From Tangfeifania diversioriginum (GTDB lineage: Bacteria; Bacteroidota; Bacteroidia; Bacteroidales; Prolixibacteraceae): a stretch of 46,123 nucleotides of DNA. The position numbers and the translations under genes were made by a program. Location of the stretch: positions 1 to 46,123 of the forward strand of contig CAMCBW010000041.1 in the NCBI GenBank assembly GCA_945873105.1, written 5' to 3'. Under the pieces are notes generated by a model. It did no database searches and was not told the origin of the DNA. It worked only from the letters and a program-made list of their open reading frames with translations. Positions 34,732 through 42,369 of the stretch are shown here, piece after piece (the stretch's first letter is position 1; each line of letters begins with the position of its first letter).

Positions 34732-35442
34732 CTATTTCGCTTTAATTGCATTCATTACCTTCTCTTCTGAAAGCTCTTTGGTGCAGAAGAACCAATCGTA
34801 GCATTTCATCCCCTCCTCTTTGGCCTCCATACGATCTTTGGCTACGCCGCAAGAACCTGCCGGAGGAACAATAACTGCATCACCTGGTCGCCAGTCAGCC
34901 GGCATGGCAACACCAAAACTATCCGCCGCCTGAAGGGCAATAATCACGCGCTTCAGTTCATCAAAGTTACGACCAAGGGACAAGGGATAATAGATCATTG
35001 CCCGTATAATTCCTTTGGGATCTATGAAAAATACCGCGCGAACAGCCTTGGTGTTACTCTCACCGGGTTGAATCATGCCATATTTTTTGGCTACTTCCAT
35101 GGTAATATCCTCAATCAAGGGAAATTTTACCTCAACCTCTTTCATTCCCTTGTAAACGATCTTCTCCTTGATGGTACGCAACCAGGCGATGTGGCTGTAA
35201 AGTCCATCTACGGACAAACCCACCAATTCGCAATTGAAAGACCTGAAATCATCTTCCATGGAGGCAAAAGTCATGAACTCAGAGGTACAAACAGGCGTAA
35301 AATCGGCAGGGTGGCTAAACAAAATGACCCACTTCCCTGCATAGTCAGATGGGAAACTAATAGGTCCCTGGGTAGTTACCGCTTTAAATTCGGGTGCTGC
35401 TTCACCAATCCTTGGCAATAAAATTGAATCCTGATTTTCCAT
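34732..35442 (-). CDS. Peroxiredoxin, 1-Cys/archaeal Prx6 type
   Basis: 236 aa from the ATG at 35442; the longer frame (to 35511) is mostly untranslated leader. The peroxidatic Cys52 sits in HPADFTPVCTSEF. Cys214 and Cys220 in KCYDWFFC (CX5C) match the resolving pair of archaeal thioredoxin peroxidases such as the Aeropyrum enzyme. Cys198 is extra. Detoxifies peroxides and fits with cytochrome bd and thioferritin as oxygen defence. It follows a small membrane protein gene by 16 bp on the same strand. Confidence 0.93.
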   Translation of the reverse strand: MENQDSILLPRIGEAAPEFKAVTTQGPISFPSDYAGKWVILFSHPADFTPVCTSEFMTFASMEDDFRSFNCELVGLSVDGLYSHIAWLRTIKEKIVYKGMKEVEVKFPLIEDITMEVAKKYGMIQPGESNTKAVRAVFFIDPKGIIRAMIYYPLSLGRNFDELKRVIIALQAADSFGVAMPADWRPGDAVIVPPAGSCGVAKDRMEAKEEGMKCYDWFFCTKELSEEKVMNAIKAK

Positions 35443-35458
35443 ATCAATAATTATTAAA

Positions 35459-35683
35459 TTAAAAATAAAATTTGCGATGAATGTATTGATCATAAAACAG
35501 ATAGCCGGCATAAAGCATCGTTAGGATCAGCAGAGAAATGCCAAAATAGCAGTAGAAATTACAATAGAATTTTTCTCCGGCCCCACATAGGCCTGATATA
35601 CAACCTACGAAGATCATAATTATCCAATCCATAAATAATAGAACAGGAATAACAATGATCATTTTTACCATTGAGCGTTCCAT
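35459..35683 (-). CDS. Small two-span membrane protein with Cys cluster
   Basis: 74 aa, two hydrophobic segments (about 5-28 and 46-62). Between them GCISGLCGAGEKFYCNFYC supplies four cysteines, positioned for metal or redox chemistry. A consensus promoter lies directly upstream, and the stop is 16 bp before the peroxiredoxin start, so it is the first gene of a two-gene unit. No family is recognised. Confidence 0.6.
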   Translation of the reverse strand: MERSMVKMIIVIPVLLFMDWIIMIFVGCISGLCGAGEKFYCNFYCYFGISLLILTMLYAGYLFYDQYIHRKFYF

Positions 35684-35734
35684 TTTGATTAACTATTAAT
35701 TATGCTTATTTTCAAGATGTGAAATAAGTAATAA

Positions 35735-35765
35735 CAAAGATAAAAAAATATCAACAACAAGCAAA
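35735..35765 (-). promoter_or_regulatory. Consensus Bacteroidota promoter of the small membrane protein-peroxiredoxin unit
   Basis: On the - strand, TTTG at 35765-35762 is followed after exactly 19 nt by TATCTTTG at 35742-35735. This is an excellent match to TTTG-N19-TAnnTTTG. Its -33 box overlaps the upstream flank of the divergent DUF134 promoter, so the two directions may compete. Confidence 0.7.
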
Positions 35766-35772
35766 TGTTCTT

Positions 35773-35798
35773 TATGTTTGTTTAGATCATATGTTCAT
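35773..35798 (+). promoter_or_regulatory. -7 box and imperfect operator of the first DUF134 gene
   Basis: TATGTTTG at 35773-35780 is a -7 box. TAGATCATATGTTCAT at 35783-35798 keeps the right half TGTTCAT of the ATGARCA-N2-TGYTCAT palindrome and a poor left half. It ends 5 bp before the ATG. Confidence 0.5.
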
Positions 35799-35803
35799 AT
35801 ACT

Positions 35804-36391
35804 ATGCCAAGACCAAAGAGAATAAGAAGAATGAACAATCCCCCGCATTTCAAGGGGTACAGACCAATTGGTTTACCGGAAGAAAACAGTCCGGTCGTTA
35901 TTAATTTCGAAGAGTACGAAGCCATACGTCTGAGTGACTTTGAATTGCATGGACATGTTGAAGCTTCTAAGATCATGGGAGTATCAAGACCAACCTATAC
36001 ACGCATTTATGAAATTGCGCGGCGCAAAGTAGCACAGGCCTTTGTACAAGGAAAGGCCATTGTGTTTGAAGGGGGGAAGGTCTATTTTGACAGTGAATGG
36101 TATTCCTGCAACAGCTGTGGTTGCTGGTTCAATCATCCGGAAAAGACAGATGAAGTCAGTCGTTGTACGTTATGTGGGTCCACCGTTATCGAACAATACC
36201 ATCAAGGACCTCACGCTGGTTCTACCGATGATCTTTGCGTCTGCCCTACTTGTGGGTTCGAAAAAGTCCATTTACACACAAATCCCTGCAAAAGTGAGCG
36301 ATGCCCGAATTGCAGTTGTCAGATGATCAGTAAAGAGGCACCTCAACCCCATCGCTTGAAAAACAACAATTGCAAACAAAAAAATTCATGA
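35804..36391 (+). CDS. DUF134 (UPF0251) helix-turn-helix regulator with zinc-ribbon tail, copy 1
   Basis: 195 aa. The N-terminal MPRPKRIRR and LSDFELHGHVEASKIMGVSR (helix-turn-helix, about 43-62) are DUF134 hallmarks. The C-terminal half has CNSCGC, CTLCGS and CVCPTCGF plus CKSERCPNCSC, i.e. two zinc-ribbon-like clusters not found in the shortest family members. Probably a DNA-binding repressor for metal or redox cues. It is followed by a NifX-like gene, the same order as in copy 2. Confidence 0.85.
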   Translation: MPRPKRIRRMNNPPHFKGYRPIGLPEENSPVVINFEEYEAIRLSDFELHGHVEASKIMGVSRPTYTRIYEIARRKVAQAFVQGKAIVFEGGKVYFDSEWYSCNSCGCWFNHPEKTDEVSRCTLCGSTVIEQYHQGPHAGSTDDLCVCPTCGFEKVHLHTNPCKSERCPNCSCQMISKEAPQPHRLKNNNCKQKNS

Positions 36392-36395
36392 AATA

Positions 36396-36446
36396 CCCAT
36401 GATTTGGAAATCACCAATCGAGCTGATAACAAGCTCAGGGGTATTC
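36396..36446 (+). promoter_or_regulatory. Intercistronic stem-loop
   Basis: AATACCC (36396-36402) pairs with GGGTATT at 36439-36445, and GAGCT pairs with AGCTC inside (about 36419-36434). The stem sits between the DUF134 and NifX-like genes and could stabilise or end part of the message. No T-tract follows. Confidence 0.4.
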
Positions 36447-36477
36447 CATGTGGCAAGCAAAAAACAAATTACAATAC

Positions 36478-36795
36478 ATGAAAGTAGCCATCTCATCCGT
36501 AGGAAATAGTCCCGATGCAAAATTGGACAGCCATTTTGGTCGTTGCTCCTACTTCGTCATATACGATACCGAAACCGCTGCCACAGAGTACATTCCCAAC
36601 ATGAACAAAGAAAACATCGAAGGATGTGGTCCTGCATCAGTCCATTTTGTAGCTTCAAAAGGAGTTAAAAAGATCATCTCAGGTGAATTCGGAGCCAAAG
36701 TCAAAGCCATCTCCGACAGCTTTCAAATTCAACTGATTATTTTAAAAGATCAGGAAAAGACAATGAGTGAGATTTTTCAATTGTTAAACCATTGA
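36478..36795 (+). CDS. NifX-like (PF02579) protein, copy 1
   Basis: 105 aa from the ATG at 36478, chosen because it aligns with the copy at 38108; an upstream ATG at 36448 adds ten residues. Core signature: VAISSVGNSPDAKLDSHFGRCSYFVIYD (given by its key residues NSPDA, SHFGRCS), then GEFGAKVKAI. Single Cys in GRCSYF and one in EGCGPA. Binds metal-sulfur or molybdenum clusters in related orange proteins. Confidence 0.8.
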   Translation: MKVAISSVGNSPDAKLDSHFGRCSYFVIYDTETAATEYIPNMNKENIEGCGPASVHFVASKGVKKIISGEFGAKVKAISDSFQIQLIILKDQEKTMSEIFQLLNH

Positions 36796-36845
36796 TATAA
36801 TGCATCGTTCAATTTGTCTTGGTATCCTAGCTGTCTGTTTAAAAA

Positions 36846-37358
36846 TTACATCCTCATTTTCTTAAATTCCTCTTTCATCCTTCTGATATCCGTCAGCCAA
36901 TCTTCGATATCATTTTCGTGTTCAAGTTCTTCGTTCAGGATGGTGGTAGCCATAGCATGCGTGGTATGGTCTGCTCCTCCGGTAAAGTCAGCGATCTCTT
37001 TGTAGCGTTGAATCGCACATCGCTCACCTTTTAAGTTTTGTTCCAGAATCACCTCAATGTATGGATCAGAGGGTGCATCGTAGGAACAACGACTAAGTTT
37101 TGGCCACTCTTCAGGATTTAGAACCGGAGTTCCGCCCAGTTGAATGATTCGGCCGACGACCAATACAGCATGTCCCAATTCCTGGTTGGCATGAAGCAAC
37201 AATTCCGGCTCAACTTCACTGCGCATCGGGCCCTCCATGAGTCTGGCCCCAATCCAATACTGGTAATAAGCCAGCCATTCTTCAGCCAATGCAGCGTTTA
37301 ACATGTCAAGTAATTTTGGCACGTCTAAGTTTAAAATGTTTACAGCTTGTTTTCCCAT
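36846..37358 (-). CDS. DPSL thioferritin (Dps-like ferritin)
   Basis: 170 aa four-helix ferritin-like protein. Iron-site residues come from EEW (26-28), HANQELGH (56-63), GERCAIQRY and NEELEHEND (142-150). Cys91 and Cys114 form the thioferritin cysteine pair that sets DPSL apart from bacterioferritin; a Bacteroides fragilis DPSL has been structurally characterised. Oxidises and stores iron while consuming peroxide. It is transcribed away from the second DUF134 gene, sharing the operator region. Confidence 0.85.
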   Translation of the reverse strand: MGKQAVNILNLDVPKLLDMLNAALAEEWLAYYQYWIGARLMEGPMRSEVEPELLLHANQELGHAVLVVGRIIQLGGTPVLNPEEWPKLSRCSYDAPSDPYIEVILEQNLKGERCAIQRYKEIADFTGGADHTTHAMATTILNEELEHENDIEDWLTDIRRMKEEFKKMRM

Positions 37359-37453
37359 TACACTAAATTTTATTAAGTGATATTCTATGAGTTATTTGTG
37401 GTAGTGTCCGGAGAGATTTATGATGGCATTTCCACTTTATGATTACAGACAAA

Positions 37454-37461
37454 CAAATATA
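37454..37461 (-). promoter_or_regulatory. -7 box of the DPSL gene
   Basis: TATATTTG on the - strand at 37461-37454 is a good -7 box, but the -33 region lacks TTTG. It starts 27 bp from the inverted repeat at 37489-37512, so an activator bound there could serve both directions. Confidence 0.5.
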
Positions 37462-37488
37462 TTAAAAAAAACGTTAATACTACCATAT

Positions 37489-37521
37489 TGTTCATTATAT
37501 TTGTAATGAACATTTGCTCAT
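37489..37521 (+). promoter_or_regulatory. Compound operator with -7 box inside, second DUF134 gene
   Basis: TGTTCATTA (37489-37497) and TAATGAACA (37504-37512) are perfect 9-bp inverted arms around TATTTG, which is the end of the -7 box TATATTTG (37496-37503). The second site ATGAACATTTGCTCAT (37506-37521) overlaps the right arm. Three half-sites thus cover the promoter. The ATG is at 37526, 4 bp after the second site. Confidence 0.65.
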
Positions 37522-37525
37522 TATT

Positions 37526-38095
37526 ATGCCGCGTCCAAAACGAATTCGAAAGATGACCAATCCTCCACATTTTAAGGGATTCAGGCCTATTGCCCTGCCG
37601 GAAGAAAATGATCCGATTGTCTTAAATTACGAGGAGTATGAATCCATCCGGCTGAGCGACTTTGAATTACATGGTCACCTTGAAGCCTCAAAGATAATGG
37701 AAGTATCCCGCCCTACCTATTCACGGATTTACGAAAGTGCACGGCGCAAAGTTGCCGAAGCATTTGTGTTGGGAAAATCGATCCTGTTCGAAGGAGGCAA
37801 AGTATTTTTTGATACCGAATGGTATTCATGCAAGAGTTGTGGCTGTTATTTTAACCATCCAGCAAAAGAACAGCGAATGGACAACTGCCCGCTCTGTGGT
37901 TCTTCAGACATTGTACAATACAGCGAAAATACTCAACTAAGACCAACAGAAGGTAGTTGCGTTTGCCCAAAATGTGGTCTTAAAAAAGTCCATTCTCCGG
38001 GTATTCCATGCCGAAATGAGATCTGTCCGGATTGTAATAGCCCGATGATTATGGAAGGGGCGCCACACCAGCATCGAAACCTAAACTGTAATTAA
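37526..38095 (+). CDS. DUF134 (UPF0251) helix-turn-helix regulator with zinc-ribbon tail, copy 2
   Basis: 189 aa from the ATG at 37526; a TTG-started frame from 37514 is rejected because it lies in the operator. Highly similar to the 35804 copy throughout (MPRPKRIRK, LSDFELHGHLEASKIMEVSR, CKSCGC and CPLCGS), so a tandem duplication together with the NifX-like neighbour is likely. The divergent DPSL gene separates the two pairs. Confidence 0.85.
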   Translation: MPRPKRIRKMTNPPHFKGFRPIALPEENDPIVLNYEEYESIRLSDFELHGHLEASKIMEVSRPTYSRIYESARRKVAEAFVLGKSILFEGGKVFFDTEWYSCKSCGCYFNHPAKEQRMDNCPLCGSSDIVQYSENTQLRPTEGSCVCPKCGLKKVHSPGIPCRNEICPDCNSPMIMEGAPHQHRNLNCN

Positions 38096-38107
38096 AATAA
38101 ATTAAAC

Positions 38108-38431
38108 ATGAAAGTAGCAATCACATCAACAGGGAATAGCCCTGATTCAACGCTAGACAGCCGTTTTGGCCGATGTTCGTATTTTGTAATTTACGACAAT
38201 GAGAGCCATTCAACGGAGTTTATACCCAACCCAAACAAAGATAGCATAGAAGGTGCTGGACCAGCAGCGGTTCAATTAATAGCATCAAGAGGGGCTGAAA
38301 AGGTGGTATCCGGAGAATTTGGGGCTAAGGTCAAATCACTTTTCGATACCCTTAAAATTCAATTGGTTGTGCTCAATGATCCAGAAAAAAAGATCAGTGA
38401 AATAATCATGCTATTAAACCATAAAACATAA
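38108..38431 (+). CDS. NifX-like (PF02579) protein, copy 2
   Basis: 107 aa, closely similar to 36478 (NSPDS, SRFGRCSYFVIYD, GEFGAKVKSL). It follows the regulator by 12 bp. It keeps the Cys in GRCSYF but has EGAGPA where copy 1 has EGCGPA, so one candidate ligand is lost. A stem CCTGCCC with GGGCAGG lies about 10 bp after its stop (38437-38465). Confidence 0.8.
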   Translation: MKVAITSTGNSPDSTLDSRFGRCSYFVIYDNESHSTEFIPNPNKDSIEGAGPAAVQLIASRGAEKVVSGEFGAKVKSLFDTLKIQLVVLNDPEKKISEIIMLLNHKT

Positions 38432-38641
38432 TCATCCTGCCCAATTGGAGACTCCCGGGCAGGGAAAGAGGGTGTTTCAGAACGGTCGGGGATTGGAGAA
38501 ATGCCTTACAGTGAAGCAAGAAGATGCAATTGAGATATTATAACAAAATAAGGGTTTGCACCGCAAATTTGGCGGAGGACAAGCCAAATGAATACGCTTG
38601 AATAGCGGTTTTAATCTTACAAATCATTAAAAAAAAACATT

Positions 38642-38872
38642 ATGCCAGGATTTAACAAAACGGGCCCTCATGGAGAAGGTCCAATGTCAGGAAAGAAAAT
38701 GGGTCATTGCAATCCTGAAAACAAAGGAAAAACAGACGACGAAATTTTAAAGGAGAAAAAACCTTCATTGTCCACAGACGAAGGTACAGGGCATGGCAAA
38801 GGTTTAGGGCGCGGCAATGGTGGAGCAGGTCAGGGCCTTGGACGGCAACACCGTTTTAGGGGCGGCAATTAG
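38642..38872 (+). CDS. DUF5320-like small Gly-rich protein
   Basis: 76 aa. The N-terminus MPGFNKTGPHGEGPMSGKKMGHC (key features MPGF, GP, GPMSG and C) is typical of DUF5320 proteins, which accompany NifX-like and Mrp genes in anaerobes. The rest is Gly/Lys rich (GKGLGRGNGGAGQGLGR) and likely disordered. Function unknown. Confidence 0.75.
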   Translation: MPGFNKTGPHGEGPMSGKKMGHCNPENKGKTDDEILKEKKPSLSTDEGTGHGKGLGRGNGGAGQGLGRQHRFRGGN

Positions 38873-38936
38873 AGTCATTCAGTTGGATGGATGGCTAAAC
38901 CTCCCACTTAACTATAAATCAATTAAAGGAAATCAA

Positions 38937-39299
38937 ATGAACCAAAGAATTGCAATTCCGATGGAAAACGGAGTTTTGTGTGCTCATTTTGGGCATTGTC
39001 AGCAATTTGCAATTGTTGATGTAGTAGATAGTGTTATTACAGAAATAAAAGAAGTTACTCCTCCTGAACATGTACCGGGCTTATACCCACGTTGGGTTGC
39101 AGAGTTTGGGGTAACCGATGTGATTGGTGGAGGCATGGGACAAAAAGCGATTGATTTATTCAATCAACATAATATCAATGCATTCGTGGGTGCGCCAATA
39201 AAATCGGCGCGAGAATTGGTCCACGATTTTATTGAAAACAAACTTTCATTGACCGCAAATTACTGCAACCACGATGGGAAGCACGAGTGTAACCATTAA
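38937..39299 (+). CDS. NifX-like (PF02579) protein, third copy in this region
   Basis: 120 aa from the ATG at 38937; the frame further upstream overlaps the DUF5320 gene. Signature MENGVLCAHFGHCQQFAIVD (key CAHFGHC) and GGGMGQKAIDLF. A Cys/His tail (YCNHDGKHECNH) suggests metal binding, as in the 22097 protein. Closest by layout to the 22097 protein rather than to the two DUF134-linked copies. It overlaps the DUF89 gene by 26 bp. Confidence 0.82.
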   Translation: MNQRIAIPMENGVLCAHFGHCQQFAIVDVVDSVITEIKEVTPPEHVPGLYPRWVAEFGVTDVIGGGMGQKAIDLFNQHNINAFVGAPIKSARELVHDFIENKLSLTANYCNHDGKHECNH

Positions 39300-40173
39300 A
39301 GAAAAAGAAGAAATAATTTCAGATTATCGTTGTTACTTCTGTTTTGCCAGGGCTTTTGAACGGTTGTTGGAGAAGGCGGATCTACCAGAAGAGGAGAAGA
39401 GTGGGTTTGCCAAAGATATGTTCGGTTTATTCAACAATGTGAAAGGGAATTTATCCGTACCCCTGCTATCCAGGGAATTGCATCTCCTCTTAAGACAATA
39501 CACCAACAATCCAGATCCCTACAAAGAAGCAAAGAAGCAATGTAATGATCTTGTATTGGGCATGTATCCCTCATTGAAGAATATTGTAATCCAATCGCAC
39601 AATCAATTCGATACTGCTTTGCGCCTTGCCATTGCCGGTAATATCATTGATTTTGGTATTGGCAATGACTTTGATCTGCAGGCTACAATAGAGAAGGTGC
39701 AAAACTCTGATTTTGCGATTGATGATTCGCTCCAATTACAACAAGCGCTTACGGAAGCAAAAACAGTGCTTTACCTGGGTGACAATTGTGGCGAGATGGT
39801 TTTTGACAAACTATTTATCGAAACTATTGTGCATCCCAATTTGATTTATGCGGTTCGGGGTGCACCTGTAATCAACGATGCCACCCTTGAAGATGCCAAA
39901 TATATTGGGATGGATTTGGTTGCCGGAATCATATCCAACGGCTACGATGCCCCGTCAACCATTTTGGAGCATTGTTCATCCGAATTTAGGGAAGTTTTTA
40001 ACCGTGCTGATGTAATTATTTCAAAAGGACAAGGCAATCTGGAAGGTTTATTGGGCCAAACCGCGAAAGATGTCTATTTGCTGTTAATGGTCAAATGCGA
40101 GGTAATTGCAGATATATTAGGGGTAAAGAAAGGCGATTTTGTAGTAAAGAAAAATAAGGTTTTACCAAATTGA
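39274..40173 (+). CDS. DUF89 (ARMT1-like) damage-control phosphatase family
   Basis: 299 aa. CYFCFARAFERLL (about 20-32) resembles the N-terminus of archaeal/bacterial DUF89 proteins. YLGDNCGEMVFDK (about 166-178) carries the metal-binding Asp-Asn pair and ISKGQGNLEGL (about 250-260) the second conserved loop. Members hydrolyse phosphate from damaged metabolites using Co, Ni or Mn. The ATG at 39274 overlaps the NifX-like gene; no later start in frame is convincing. Its presence in the cluster suggests clearing of reactive phosphometabolites, by inference. Confidence 0.82.
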   Translation: MGSTSVTIKEKEEIISDYRCYFCFARAFERLLEKADLPEEEKSGFAKDMFGLFNNVKGNLSVPLLSRELHLLLRQYTNNPDPYKEAKKQCNDLVLGMYPSLKNIVIQSHNQFDTALRLAIAGNIIDFGIGNDFDLQATIEKVQNSDFAIDDSLQLQQALTEAKTVLYLGDNCGEMVFDKLFIETIVHPNLIYAVRGAPVINDATLEDAKYIGMDLVAGIISNGYDAPSTILEHCSSEFREVFNRADVIISKGQGNLEGLLGQTAKDVYLLLMVKCEVIADILGVKKGDFVVKKNKVLPN

Positions 40174-40619
40174 CAGTGGAAAAAATTAAAATTGGCATCA
40201 TTATTTGTGATCGCTACCGCTCTTGTGCGGGCGGCAAATGTTTCAGAGCCGCAAGGAACAAAGAGGGAGCATTTGAAATATATATGAACCAGGAAATTGA
40301 AATAGCCGCTTTTACAACCTGCGGCGGCTGTCCCGGAGGCAATATTGAATATGCACCTGAAGAGATGAAAAAGAACGGCGTAACGCATGTTCACCTTGCT
40401 ACAGGTTTATTGGTGGGATATCCCCCCTGTCCATTCATGGAGCATTTCCAAAGATTCATTCCCGAAAAATATGGAATGAAAGTTATTCTAGGGACACATC
40501 CCATACCACAGAAATATTTCAACACACACAACAAACTATACTCCTGGAATACTGAATTTCTGAAAAGAGCAATATTACCAGCGCTTACAGATGAGCAAAC
40601 CCGCTTAAAATATGACTGA
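40170..40619 (+). CDS. CGGC-domain protein
   Basis: 149 aa. CGGCPGGN (about 51-58) is the name-giving motif. IICDRYRSCAGGKCF upstream (about 11-25) and YPPCPFMEH (about 85-93) add more cysteines. Predicted metal-cluster or redox protein of unknown role in anaerobes. The start is TTG at 40170 (four-base overlap TTGA with the DUF89 stop) or GTG at 40176; neither is preferred. It overlaps the next gene by 8 bp. Confidence 0.75.
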   Translation: MTVEKIKIGIIICDRYRSCAGGKCFRAARNKEGAFEIYMNQEIEIAAFTTCGGCPGGNIEYAPEEMKKNGVTHVHLATGLLVGYPPCPFMEHFQRFIPEKYGMKVILGTHPIPQKYFNTHNKLYSWNTEFLKRAILPALTDEQTRLKYD

Positions 40620-41496
40620 TCATTCCAATCTTAAAATAGCAATTGCCAGTGGAAAAGGGGGGACAGGTAAAACCCTGGTATCCACCAATCTTTTTTGGAC
40701 AGTTCAAAAAGCAGGAATACCTGTCACACTGGTGGATTGCGATGCGGAAGAACCCAATGTGGCTGAGTTCATTACCGGGGGATCCGTCAGCAGTTGCGCC
40801 GTCAACCAAAACATTCCGGTGATTGATCCCGAACGTTGTGTTTTTTGTGGTAAATGCTTCGAATACTGCAATTACAATGCTATTGTATATCTTCCAGCAA
40901 AAAAATTTATTCAGGTAGTCGAAGATTTGTGCCACGATTGTGGCGCTTGTTCAGTGGCATGCAAATTCGGCGCAATTACTGAAAAGGTAAAACAAATTGG
41001 AATTGTTAAGTCGTTCTACCTAAATAGCCATGCCGAAATTATCGAAGCCTGCGCCGATGTTGGGGTTTATTCGCCTGTGCCAGTTATAAAAAAGGCCATC
41101 AAAGATTTAAATGAACGGTATTTGGCCATATTTGATGCTCCACCCGGAATTTCCTGTCCATTCATAGCCACTGTTGAACATGCCGATTTTGTGGTTTTGG
41201 TGACTGAACCAACACCTTTTGGCCTAAATGACCTGAAGCTTTCGGTCGAAACCTTGCAACAACTAAAAAAACCTTACGGAGTAATTGTCAACCGAGCCGG
41301 ACTAGGTAACCGGGAAGTTTATAACTGGCTTGAGGATAACAATATCCCATTGTTAATGGAAATACCTTTCGACAGGGAGATTGCCCGTATCTATTCTGAA
41401 GGCCTTTTGGTGGTTAAGGAGCAAACTAATTATCAGCTTCAGTTCTGGGAACTATTAAGAAATATTGAAAAGTTAGCAAACGGATGGACGAAATAG
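40612..41496 (+). CDS. MinD-type ATPase with 2[4Fe-4S] ferredoxin insert, copy 1
   Basis: 294 aa. Walker A SGKGGTGKT (13-21) is the deviant P-loop of the MinD/Mrp group. Cys76, 79, 82 and 86, then Cys107, 110, 113 and 117 form two [4Fe-4S] sites inserted in the fold. FDAPPGISCP is the switch region. Resembles the cytosolic ATPases of the Desulfovibrio orange-protein complex. It overlaps copy 2 by 13 bp, so the two are probably made in a fixed ratio and form a heterodimer. Confidence 0.88.
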   Translation: MTDHSNLKIAIASGKGGTGKTLVSTNLFWTVQKAGIPVTLVDCDAEEPNVAEFITGGSVSSCAVNQNIPVIDPERCVFCGKCFEYCNYNAIVYLPAKKFIQVVEDLCHDCGACSVACKFGAITEKVKQIGIVKSFYLNSHAEIIEACADVGVYSPVPVIKKAIKDLNERYLAIFDAPPGISCPFIATVEHADFVVLVTEPTPFGLNDLKLSVETLQQLKKPYGVIVNRAGLGNREVYNWLEDNNIPLLMEIPFDREIARIYSEGLLVVKEQTNYQLQFWELLRNIEKLANGWTK

Positions 41497-42350
41497 TAAT
41501 TCTAAGCGGGAAAGGGGGAACCGGCAAAACAAGTTTAAGTGCAGCTTTTGCCACCATCAACAAAAACACAATTGTTGCCGATTGTGATGTTGATGGAAGC
41601 AATCTCCACCTGATACTGCAACCTCAGAATTATCGCAGTGAAAGGTTTGTTTCTGGCCATAAAGCCATCATTGATTATAACACCTGCACCAACTGCGGAC
41701 TTTGCATGGATTATTGCCGTTTTGATGCCATTAACATGCAAAACGATCAAGTTACCATTTCTGAAGTAGCTTGTGATGGATGTAAATTGTGCCTTAGGAT
41801 TTGTCCTTCCTATTCCATTCAAATGATCCCCAGCGATAAAAGTTATTGGTATATTGGAAATTACAGGAATGGACGGATGATTCATGCCCGCCTTGCACCG
41901 GGAGAAGAGAATTCTGGTAAACTGGTGAACGTGGTGCGAGAAAACGCACGAAAATCTGCCCGGGAAACGGGCTTTGATACGATTATCGTTGATGGACCCC
42001 CGGGAATTGGTTGTCCGGTTATCTCCGCGGTAACTGGTGCGAACAAAGCCATTGTAGTGACAGAACCAACCAATTCCGGTTTTCACGACATGAAACGTGT
42101 ACTTGAAATTACTTCCAATTTCAAGGTAATCACCTATGTAGTGATCAATAAATTTGATCTTAATGAGTCAATTTCCGACAAAATCAAAAACTGGTGCAAA
42201 GAGAACAATATTCCCGTGATTGGCAGGATCGCTTTCGACACCCAAATTGTTGAAGCGATGATTCATTGCCAAAGCATTGTAGAGTGGATGCCTGAATCGG
42301 AAACAAGCAAAGAAATTATCTCAATCTATAACACAGTTTGCAAAAAATAA
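41484..42350 (+). CDS. MinD-type ATPase with 2[4Fe-4S] ferredoxin insert, copy 2
   Basis: 288 aa. Walker A SGKGGTGKT (8-16). Ferredoxin insert with Cys68, 71, 74, 78 and Cys97, 100, 103, 107. GPPGIGCPVI is the switch II region. Paralogue of the upstream gene with a similar layout, suggesting an alternating pair. It may use ATP to load or move a metal cluster onto the NifX-like proteins. Confidence 0.88.
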   Translation: MDEIVILSGKGGTGKTSLSAAFATINKNTIVADCDVDGSNLHLILQPQNYRSERFVSGHKAIIDYNTCTNCGLCMDYCRFDAINMQNDQVTISEVACDGCKLCLRICPSYSIQMIPSDKSYWYIGNYRNGRMIHARLAPGEENSGKLVNVVRENARKSARETGFDTIIVDGPPGIGCPVISAVTGANKAIVVTEPTNSGFHDMKRVLEITSNFKVITYVVINKFDLNESISDKIKNWCKENNIPVIGRIAFDTQIVEAMIHCQSIVEWMPESETSKEIISIYNTVCKK

Positions 42351-42369
42351 GGTTTATCAACAAGTTATC

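Noticed and set aside
36448-36477. Upstream ATG of the first DUF134-linked NifX-like protein
   Set aside because: The paralogue at 38108 starts at the residue matching the ATG at 36478.
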